Source: a virus
DNA length: 37,326 nucleotides
IMG/VR virus record: IMGVR_UViG_3300047387_000048
Location: 1 to 37,326 of that record
Direction: 5' to 3' (one strand)
Below are positions 25,815 through 31,190 of this stretch, in pieces (the first letter of the stretch is position 1; each line of letters begins with the position of its first letter). The notes under the pieces were generated by a model. That model made no database searches and had not been told where the DNA came from. It was given only the letters and a program-made list of their open reading frames with translations. Made by a program: the position numbers and the translations under genes.

Positions 25815-27155
25815 ATGAATAATAATTACGAACACAAATACAAAGAGTTAGATAAACAAATATCTAACGCAGAAACTAGCATTAATAAGATTAATAAGCT
25901 AGAATTAAATAGGCAAAAAAAGGATATTAAAAAACTTTATAAAGCTTATTTAAGTGAGTTAAACACTTTAGAGGATAATGTTTTAGTATGGGATACTAGG
26001 TTCAAAAAGTTCTGGAGGTGTCCAGATATTTTAGAATATGATTCTATTAGAAATGTAGTTGTTAATTTTTCAGATTCTGAAAGAGAAGAGTTACTACCAA
26101 TAATTGAAGCAAAATCTGGTAGTGAAATAACCTATGAAATCTTTGAGGATTTTTATACTAATGGCTTTTCTCAAGATTCATTTCACTTATATTTTTATCT
26201 TTTTGATAAGGATACTTATGAGAGTAAAATAAGAGTTAGGTATCTTGATAAAAATATCTGTGGTATGTCTGAAACTTTTGCTAAAAACATATACAGAGAT
26301 ATTAGAGAGCTTTCAGAAGATTTGGGAGCTTTTATTAAATATCAAGTTTATTTTACACATGATTCTGAAGATAGTAATAAAGGAAAATACTATGTTTATA
26401 AATTAGAGCTTGGTAGAAGATTTCATACGCATTATAATGATGAGTATAACAAAATTGACTATATAAATATTGCAAATGATTTTGCTCTATATCAAAGACT
26501 TTTACTCAACACTTCTAATTTTATGGTTATGACAAATGAGTTTCATGACAAAGTTAATGTAACATATTTTCCAGAGACTTCAGAGCTTAGAGATGAGCTT
26601 AATGAACTGAAGAGACAAAGGAGGATTAATTATAGGCAATGGTTATATAACAATGTAGATTCTACTATAATCAAACCTTTAAATACAGATACTACTGAAA
26701 AGATGATTGAGTGGGGATATGATACTTCTAAGATGAATAAGTGTAGAAAGTTTTATCCTAACAATACAGATACTATTCATGGAGTAAATCAAATTGATGT
26801 ATTGAAAAGATTAGAAAGTAAGGTAAAGCTTAGAATCTGGATAAAAAAAATGTTTTATATATCTGATGATAAGTTAATGACTGGTAAAATCAAAGACGCT
26901 AAAGCAATATATGTTCCAATGTACATTGATAAGTTAGTTGACCCTAGATTGTATTTAGACTTTTTACAGGGATATCAAGAAAATGTTTTAGAGTTTGGTA
27001 TATTAGATTTTAGTATTCATGAGGAGGTTAATTTTGATAAGATTGCTTATGATAATCTAAATCAAAGCTATAAAGTTGATAACTGGAAATGGAAGTTTCC
27101 AACAGAAGTTCTGGATTCCTATGATATTTCAGAGTTAACCTTAACAGCTTGGTAA
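25815..27155 (+). CDS. Orphan hypothetical protein, 447 aa
   Basis: Start at ATG 25815; an in-frame TTG at 25794 overlaps the promoter box and is rejected. The N-terminal 60 residues are a Lys-rich coiled coil (YEHKYKELDKQISNAETSIN). The middle is rich in Tyr, Asp and Phe (FHLYFYLFDKDTYESKIRVR). A basic segment near residues 260-275 (LNELKRQRRINYRQWL) could bind nucleic acid. I recognise no catalytic motif, membrane segment or signal peptide. It is the largest gene in the early/accessory region, has its own promoter, and is followed by two small genes. It could be a replication initiator or host-takeover protein; neither is shown. Confidence 0.65.
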   Translation: MNNNYEHKYKELDKQISNAETSINKINKLELNRQKKDIKKLYKAYLSELNTLEDNVLVWDTRFKKFWRCPDILEYDSIRNVVVNFSDSEREELLPIIEAKSGSEITYEIFEDFYTNGFSQDSFHLYFYLFDKDTYESKIRVRYLDKNICGMSETFAKNIYRDIRELSEDLGAFIKYQVYFTHDSEDSNKGKYYVYKLELGRRFHTHYNDEYNKIDYINIANDFALYQRLLLNTSNFMVMTNEFHDKVNVTYFPETSELRDELNELKRQRRINYRQWLYNNVDSTIIKPLNTDTTEKMIEWGYDTSKMNKCRKFYPNNTDTIHGVNQIDVLKRLESKVKLRIWIKKMFYISDDKLMTGKIKDAKAIYVPMYIDKLVDPRLYLDFLQGYQENVLEFGILDFSIHEEVNFDKIAYDNLNQSYKVDNWKWKFPTEVLDSYDISELTLTAW

Positions 27156-27274
27156 TGAAATTAGATATTAGAAAACACGTAATGTACGTTGAAATAGATG
27201 ATTATGTTTTTTATATTGATTATAGCACAGACGAACCTATAATTGATAAATGGCATAAATATAATAAAGCATAA
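27155..27274 (+). CDS. Hypothetical protein, 39 aa
   Basis: MKLDIRKHVMYVEIDDYVFY, then an acidic stretch and a basic end. Its ATG overlaps the stop of the 447-aa gene (TAATG), indicating coupling. Could be a small beta-hairpin regulator; no family recognised. Confidence 0.5.
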   Translation: MKLDIRKHVMYVEIDDYVFYIDYSTDEPIIDKWHKYNKA

Positions 27275-27278
27275 TAAT

Positions 27279-27521
27279 ATGAATAAAAAAGACATAGAAT
27301 ACAAAAAGAAGCATATTATTTATTCTTGGGCTTCTGACTTCTTAGATTCTCTTGACTTTGTTGATTATACAATTTATAAGTTAAGCACTTCTAAGGATGA
27401 TAGGATGACTTTGTTTGACTTGGATTCAGACAGAACTTTAAGTGCTGAAGAGTACGAAGACATATCTAATAAGATATTTGATGAGTTTTGTGAGATAATA
27501 AGTAAAGAAGTTAATTCTTAA
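27279..27521 (+). CDS. Hypothetical acidic protein, 80 aa
   Basis: Start at ATG 27279, 4 bases after the previous stop; an upstream ATG at 27243 would overlap that gene. Helical and Asp/Glu-rich (WASDFLDSLDFVDYTIYKLS, AEEYEDISNKIFDEFCEIIS). The TAA lies inside a variant dispersed-motif unit. The strong negative charge resembles DNA-mimic or anti-host proteins, which is a weak inference. Confidence 0.55.
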   Translation: MNKKDIEYKKKHIIYSWASDFLDSLDFVDYTIYKLSTSKDDRMTLFDLDSDRTLSAEEYEDISNKIFDEFCEIISKEVNS

Positions 27522-27532
27522 ACATAGTAGGT
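27516..27532 (+). repeat. Variant dispersed-motif unit at a stop codon
   Basis: TCTTAAACATAGTAGGT. It differs from the consensus only at GC to AT in the core and supplies the TAA stop of the 80-aa gene. Confidence 0.65.
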
Positions 27533-27533
27533 G

Positions 27534-27595
27534 GTCAGGCAGTTAGTATGAAAGGACTAACATTAGAAAGACGATATAAAAACGTAATGCCTGAT
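27534..27595 (+). ncRNA. Structured RNA element around a small start codon
   Basis: TCAGGCA (27535-27541) pairs with TGCCTGA (27588-27594). Directly inside it, GTTAGT (27542-27547) pairs perfectly with ACTAAC (27556-27561), and the 8-base loop contains ATG (27548). A minor ACG/CGT pair follows. Seven T lie at 27608-27614, shortly downstream. It may be a small RNA or a leader controlling the 25-aa frame. Confidence 0.4.
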
Positions 27596-27625
27596 TCGTC
27601 CATCTGCTTTTTTTATTACTCTTAA
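27548..27625 (+). CDS. Possible 25-aa peptide
   Basis: MKGLTLERRYKNVMPDSSIC, then FFYYS. The start codon is in a hairpin loop and the stop TAA is supplied by the next dispersed-motif unit (27620-27636). Only size-limited evidence; it may instead be part of a non-coding structured RNA. Confidence 0.3.
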   Translation: MKGLTLERRYKNVMPDSSICFFYYS

Positions 27626-27751
27626 ACGCAGTAGGTAGGAGATTTTTCATTTTTCATGATTGGTTTTAATAGTTTGCTTCTACCTGTTGCGTTTTCTTAA
27701 ACGCAGTAGGGTTAATCATTAAACGCAGTAGGTTCTTAAACGCAGTAGGTT
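27620..27751 (+). repeat. Cluster of four consensus dispersed-motif units
   Basis: Units at 27620-27636, 27695-27713, 27716-27733 and 27734-27751; the last two are exactly head to tail. All share TTAAACGCAGTAGG. No coding frame explains the conservation here, so these are the best examples for defining the motif. Confidence 0.85.
27683..27710 (+). repeat. Inverted copy of the motif forming a 12-bp hairpin
   Basis: CCTGTTGCGTTT (27683-27694), loop TCTT, then AAACGCAGTAGG (27699-27710). All 12 positions pair, two of them as G-T wobbles, suggesting the RNA form may matter. It is the only partly inverted unit seen. Confidence 0.65.
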
Positions 27752-27770
27752 GAAATCCTGCAAAATACCC

Positions 27771-27790
27771 AAATGTTAAAGTTTTGTTAA
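27771..27790 (+). repeat. Direct repeat copy A
   Basis: AATGTTAAAGTTTTGTTAA (27772-27790) recurs exactly at 27892-27910, 120 bases away. A related sequence occurs on the minus strand near 25737-25757. Confidence 0.75.
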
Positions 27791-27891
27791 AGTACCCAAA
27801 ATATTTGGAAGTAATAAAATTATTTTGCATGGTCTGTTTTGTGTGAAAAAGTTGCAAGATTAATAAATAGATTTATCAAATCAAAGTAAAT

Positions 27892-27910
27892 AATGTTAAA
27901 GTTTTGTTAA
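27892..27910 (+). repeat. Direct repeat copy B
   Basis: Exact second copy of AATGTTAAAGTTTTGTTAA. It contains TTTTG and could act as a -33-type element, with TATTTAGA at 27924-27931 as a poor -7 match. Confidence 0.75.
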
Positions 27911-28031
27911 CATCTTCTAAGGCTATTTAGAGACGTTTTAAGCTACTTTAATTTATTTTTGGTATCCTAGTATTAAAAAGTTGAGAAGTGAGCAAATCGC
28001 TGTCAGCCCTTTATACATAAGCCTTCCCACG

Positions 28032-28060
28032 CTTTAACATTTCTTTAACTTTTCTTTAAC
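28032..28060 (+). repeat. Triple CTTTAAC repeat, 11-base phase
   Basis: CTTTAAC begins at 28032, 28043 and 28054, exactly one helical turn apart, just upstream of TTTTG (28063-28067) and TAGTTTAG (28083-28090). It could be an activator or initiator site array for the operon starting at 28110. Confidence 0.6.
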
Positions 28061-28109
28061 ACTTTTGTATTGGTTAAATATCTAGTTTAGCAATATCAAA
28101 TTAAACAAT

Positions 28110-28247
28110 ATGAAGATTAAATATATACTAAACAATAAGAAGCTTCAAAAGAAGCTAAATTTACAAGCAACAACAACAGAAAAGAAAATGACTTTTTATT
28201 CTGTTAATGCAAAAACAAATTATAAAACTAAATTAAATACGATATGA
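28110..28247 (+). CDS. Small basic protein, 45 aa
   Basis: MKIKYILNNKKLQKKLNLQA, then TTTEKK; Lys-rich, no membrane segment. Its stop overlaps the next ATG (ATGA), which supports translation. First gene after the non-coding region and its promoter-like sequence. Unknown function. Confidence 0.5.
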   Translation: MKIKYILNNKKLQKKLNLQATTTEKKMTFYSVNAKTNYKTKLNTI

Positions 28248-28453
28248 AAAATTTATATAATACTTTAAAGCCAGAAGTTAAATTGGCATTTGATAAAAAC
28301 AAAAAGACTCATAAAAATCTATATGACTCAGTAAAGAGGGAATTAACTTACCATAAATGGGCTAGAGATTTAACAATGGGTACCTTCAAAGATTTTGAAT
28401 TGTGCGTTGGCAAAGAATTAAAGCAGGACTTTTATTTAAATTACTGGAAATAA
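28244..28453 (+). CDS. Hypothetical protein, 69 aa
   Basis: Helical and Lys-rich (LKPEVKLAFDKNKKTHKNLY, DSVKRELTYHKWARDL), ending FELCVGKELKQDFYLNYWK. Coupled on both sides (ATGA and TAATG). Reminiscent of small early phage proteins; no family recognised. Confidence 0.6.
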   Translation: MKNLYNTLKPEVKLAFDKNKKTHKNLYDSVKRELTYHKWARDLTMGTFKDFELCVGKELKQDFYLNYWK

Positions 28454-28761
28454 TGGCTAGGCAATACCCAATATATAACATTATTAATTCCTGTGCTTAC
28501 AAGCAAGGAAATAAAAGTTACGGAATAAGAGAGCATGGAGAGCTTAATTGTTACGTTGGAACTAGCAGACAAAGGAGTTATAAATTCTTTAATACTAAGA
28601 CAACACATAAAGAGATAAAACCTAATTTACATGAGTACAGATTTTATCTGGATGGCTACTTAATTAAAAGAGCTTTATATGATTACAAACTTGATGAGGT
28701 AAAGGTAGAGAATTTTATTAATTATAAAGTAGATAACCACGAATTAACAATAAAACATTAA
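28453..28761 (+). CDS. Hypothetical protein, 102 aa
   Basis: The start is the ATG at 28453, overlapping the previous stop; an earlier GTG would lie inside that gene. Tyr- and Asn-rich (IYNIINSCAYKQGNKSYGIR), with two nearby Cys (C17, C31). Compact and probably folded; no domain recognised. Confidence 0.55.
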   Translation: MARQYPIYNIINSCAYKQGNKSYGIREHGELNCYVGTSRQRSYKFFNTKTTHKEIKPNLHEYRFYLDGYLIKRALYDYKLDEVKVENFINYKVDNHELTIKH

Positions 28762-28763
28762 TT

Positions 28764-28880
28764 ATGAAACATAAAATATTTAAGATGTTAGATAGATTAA
28801 TTATAATAATAGAAAAGATAACGCCTTTTATTCTGGTGGTGGCGTTTTTATATTTCTTTTTTCACTGGATTATATTATAA
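28764..28880 (+). CDS. Single-pass membrane peptide, 38 aa
   Basis: LIIIIEKITPFILVVAFLYF followed by FFHWIIL; strongly hydrophobic with a basic N terminus. Two bases after the previous gene. Probably an inner-membrane early protein. Confidence 0.5.
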   Translation: MKHKIFKMLDRLIIIIEKITPFILVVAFLYFFFHWIIL

Positions 28881-28894
28881 CTAAAATAAACAAC

Positions 28895-29038
28895 ATGACA
28901 CAGCAAACTTTTATATCTCTTTGTGGAGATTATTTAATAGAACCTTACTTAGTTTTAGACGATTTAAGGGACAATAATAAAGACTGGAATACTGTTAGTT
29001 ATTCCGAGCTAGAAACGTTTTTAAATGAGCGTTATTAA
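28895..29038 (+). CDS. Small acidic protein, 47 aa
   Basis: MTQQTFISLCGDYLIEPYLV, then LDDLRDNNKDW. Last gene of the small early operon before a 466-base region without an intact gene. No family recognised. Confidence 0.5.
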   Translation: MTQQTFISLCGDYLIEPYLVLDDLRDNNKDWNTVSYSELETFLNERY

Positions 29039-29058
29039 ATTATTAGTTTAGTTTATAT

Positions 29059-29202
29059 TTAGCCAGTCAATTATAAAATTAAATTATTTTCTATTTGGCT
29101 GATTATCAAAATACAGGAGGTTTAAGGGATTAAAAATACTTTTAAATTCTACGCATTGCTGAAACTCTTTTCAGTGGTTTAAATCTTCTGTATTGAGATA
29201 AT
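29059..29202 (+). ncRNA. Structured RNA with three-way junction
   Basis: A 17-bp stem pairs 29110-29126 with 29178-29194 (three G-T wobbles, no mismatch). A 2x2 internal loop and a 6-bp closing stem ATTATC/GATAAT (29102-29107 with 29197-29202) extend it. Inside are two hairpins: TTAAAA/TTTTAA (29130-29145, loop ATAC) and CTGAAA/TTTCAG (29159-29174, loop CTCT, extended by wobbles). An upstream hairpin AGCCA/TGGCT (29061-29065 with 29096-29100) adjoins. The closing stem ends one base before an ATG. No known riboswitch or ribozyme core is recognised. Confidence 0.6.
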
Positions 29203-29317
29203 ATGAGAGATTGACGTAAATAGAGTCAGTAGGGGTATTGTTTCTCCACTTAAGGAAATTCAAGCAGATATGAAAAAAGCCCTGAAAACAATCAGAGCTT
29301 TAAACAAAACTTTATAA
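29203..29317 (+). pseudogene. Small gene apparently broken by a GA-dinucleotide slip
   Basis: From 29207 one frame reads EIDVNRVSRGIVSPLKEIQA, then DMKKALKTIRALNKTL and a stop, which looks like a genuine helical protein, but it has no start and is preceded by TGA. The ATG at 29203 reads only M-R-D-stop in another frame. One more GA in ATGAGAGATTG would join them as MREIDVNRVSRG..., 38 aa. So this is a frameshifted gene, a programmed shift, or a sequence error in a short GA repeat. Confidence 0.4.
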
Positions 29318-29384
29318 TATGAAAAATACTTACATAAGCTAAATTAATAAAAAGAATATAATTATCCTAAACCTAACTTATTAT

Positions 29385-29431
29385 TTATCAGAGAAGATTT
29401 CAAATTGTTTGTAATTCTTAATCTTCGATAA
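29385..29431 (+). other. Long hairpin upstream of the tail chaperone gene
   Basis: TTATC...GAAGATT (29385-29399) pairs with AATCTTCGATAA (29420-29431), 12 bp with a 3-base bulge. A small CAAA/TTTG hairpin sits in the loop. No U-tract follows, so it is probably not a simple terminator. It could be an mRNA stability or processing element. Confidence 0.45.
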
Positions 29432-29465
29432 TATAACTAATAAATGCAAAAGTGTTTTATTTTTA

Positions 29466-29473
29466 TATCTTTA
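29466..29473 (+). promoter_or_regulatory. Putative late promoter -7 box before tail module
   Basis: TATCTTTA, one mismatch from TAnnTTTG, 31 bases before the chaperone ATG at 29505. No clear TTG is at the expected -33 distance. The tail genes from 29505 onward run without an obvious terminator. Confidence 0.3.
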
Positions 29474-29504
29474 CTACATAATAATAATAAATGGTTATAA
29501 TAAT

Positions 29505-30224
29505 ATGAGTAACACGGTCACACTAAACATCCCTACATCTTTGAGTGATATAAAGTTAGGTCAATATCAAAAGTATATAAATGATGTAGAGCATTTAACT
29601 AAAAAAGAAGAACCAACTCAAGAAGAAGTGGAGTTTTCTAATCTTAAGCTGTTAGAATGTTTTTGCAACGTAAACTTAAAAGAAGCATATCAATTACCAA
29701 TGACAGAATTTACATCAGTAATAAATCACATCAACGAGTTGTTTAATGTGGACAATAAATTGCAAAACAAATTTGATATGATAGACCCAGACGGTAATAA
29801 AGTAACATTTGGATTTATTCCTAAATTAGAAGATATATCTATGGGAGAGTTTGTAGATTTAGAAAAATATATTAGTGATTGGCAACAAATGCACAAAGCT
29901 ATGGCAGTATTATATAGACCAGTCACACACGAAAAGAATCAATTTTATTTAGTTGAAGATTATGAAGGCTCTGAGAAATATTCAGAAGTTATGAAAGATT
30001 CTCCTATACAAGTAGCATTAGGAGCTACGGTTTTTTTTTACACTTTAGGGACAGAATTATCAAAACATTTGATGGACTCTTTAAGGAATCAACTGAAAGA
30101 GGACTCGGACTTCAAGAGTCGTTTGGAGCAAAATGGGGTTGGTATCAATCAATTTACGCACTTGCTTCAGGAGATGTCAGAAAATTTGAAGAAATTACAA
30201 AACTCCCCATTTCTCAATGTTTAA
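29505..30224 (+). CDS. Tail assembly chaperone, G-like frame
   Basis: 239 aa. LNIPTSLSDIKLGQYQKYIN, FGFIPKLEDISMGEFVDLEK followed by YISDW, and MHKAMAVLYRPV are a pattern I associate with Bacteroidetes siphovirus tail chaperones, which hold the tape measure during tail assembly. The C terminus (EQNGVGINQFTHLLQEMSEN) also fits the family. From about 30110 the same DNA encodes a second plausible frame at -1. It is the first gene of the tail module; the tape measure lies further along the circular map. Confidence 0.7.
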   Translation: MSNTVTLNIPTSLSDIKLGQYQKYINDVEHLTKKEEPTQEEVEFSNLKLLECFCNVNLKEAYQLPMTEFTSVINHINELFNVDNKLQNKFDMIDPDGNKVTFGFIPKLEDISMGEFVDLEKYISDWQQMHKAMAVLYRPVTHEKNQFYLVEDYEGSEKYSEVMKDSPIQVALGATVFFYTLGTELSKHLMDSLRNQLKEDSDFKSRLEQNGVGINQFTHLLQEMSENLKKLQNSPFLNV

Positions 30225-30292
30225 CCTGGTTAGAATTTGAAAGGGAGAAAAACGAATTAGAAAGTAAAATGATAAAACAAAATATAAAATGA
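29505..30292 (+). CDS. Tail assembly chaperone, -1 frameshift (GT-like) product
   Basis: The -1 frame (codons at 30038 onward) is open to TGA at 30290-30292 and reads SFGAKWGWYQSIYALASGDV, RKFEEITKLPISQCLTWLEF, then EREKNELE. This is the recognisable T-part of phage G/GT chaperones, but it has no start codon of its own. A T run at 30031-30039 gives an in-frame T TTT TTT slippery heptamer (30032-30038). A shift there would yield about 262 aa. The next gene's ATG overlaps its stop (ATGA). The slip site is inferred. Confidence 0.55.
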
Positions 30293-30750
30293 GACAAGTT
30301 TATACAATATTAGACAAAGTAAAAGAAATACTTAGAGCAAACGGAATTACGAAAACTGTCACCTTCGGTGACTTAACAGAAGTTGACTTAAACAAAACAA
30401 CTATATTTCCTTTGGCTCATGTGTTTTTTGGTAATGTAACTTTTAGTGACCATATACTTTCTGCTAATATAAGAATATTATGTTTAGACATAGTAGATGT
30501 AACAAAAGAGAAACAAACAGAAGATATGATGTTTGGCAATGATAACTTGCAAGATATTTTAAACACACAATTACAAGTGGTAAATGACATACAACAAGAG
30601 ATGAGAAGAGGAAATGCTTTCTCAGATAACTTTCAAGTAACATCAGACATAGTAGCAGAACCATTTCAAGACAACTTTGAGAATCAATTAGCTGGTTGGG
30701 GTGTTACTATAAGTATAGAAGTGCCTACTAACGAATTATCACTTTGCTAA
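30289..30750 (+). CDS. Tail terminator-like protein
   Basis: 153 aa. FGDLTEVDLNKTTIFPLAHV followed by FFGNVTF, LCLDIVDVTKEKQTED, and a C-terminal EPFQDNFENQLAGWGVTISI match a pattern I associate with Bacteroidetes phage tail terminator/completion proteins, which cap the tail tube and join it to the head. Coupled to the chaperone and to the next gene (TAATG). Confidence 0.6.
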   Translation: MRQVYTILDKVKEILRANGITKTVTFGDLTEVDLNKTTIFPLAHVFFGNVTFSDHILSANIRILCLDIVDVTKEKQTEDMMFGNDNLQDILNTQLQVVNDIQQEMRRGNAFSDNFQVTSDIVAEPFQDNFENQLAGWGVTISIEVPTNELSLC

Positions 30751-31190
30751 TGGGAAAAAGAACAGACGCTTTATTAGAACAATATACGCAGAAAATCGTT
30801 AGCCAACTAAAAGACCGTCTTAGTACTGACGGTAGTAATGCTACAGGAGATTTACAAAGAAGCTTTAGAGGTGAATACACAAAAAACAATATAAGCATAT
30901 TTTCTAATTATTATTGGTATTGGGTTAACTATGGTAGAAGTCCAGGTAAAACACCACCACCTTATAGACCAATACTTGAATGGATGAAGGTAAAAGGTTT
31001 AGCAAATGAGATGAGCGAAAGTAAACAAAAAAAAGCAGCTTACAGAATGGCACAATCTATTGGAATTAAAGGATATAAAGGAACAAACTTTTTAGATGAA
31101 GTGATTGGAAACATATTACCTATTTTAACAAAAGATATAGAACAGAGTTATTTAGAAGATTTAAATGATATAATCAATGGCAGTCAATAA
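30750..31190 (+). CDS. Head-tail joining / tail completion protein (HK97 gp10-like)
   Basis: 146 aa from the ATG at 30750; an in-frame TTG at 30744 lies inside the previous gene. The motif YWYWVNYGRSPGKTPPPYRP, then ILEWMKVKGL, is the hallmark of gp10-type neck proteins. The N-terminal helix and a C-terminal helical part (FLDEVIGNILPILTKDIEQS) complete the pattern. Overlaps the next gene by 14 bases. Confidence 0.7.
   Translation: MGKRTDALLEQYTQKIVSQLKDRLSTDGSNATGDLQRSFRGEYTKNNISIFSNYYWYWVNYGRSPGKTPPPYRPILEWMKVKGLANEMSESKQKKAAYRMAQSIGIKGYKGTNFLDEVIGNILPILTKDIEQSYLEDLNDIINGSQ

Larger units (their letters stand above)
27752..28109. other. Non-coding region, candidate replication/early promoter region
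   Basis: I find no convincing gene here. It holds two copies of a 19-base repeat (27772, 27892), an 11-base-phased triple repeat (28032-28060) and T-rich promoter-like sequence before the small-gene operon at 28110. Together with the motif cluster just upstream it is the best origin candidate in the window. Confidence 0.45.

Noticed and set aside
27531-27605. Possible tRNA or hammerhead ribozyme
   Set aside because: No acceptor/T-arm/anticodon arrangement fits, and the CUGAUGA/GAAA hammerhead core is absent (CTGATTC only). Kept only as an unclassified structured element.
25483-27751. CRISPR array or solitary CRISPR repeats
   Set aside because: Units are only 17-18 bases, spacing is irregular (0 to over 100 bases), no spacers of constant size exist, and no cas genes are present.
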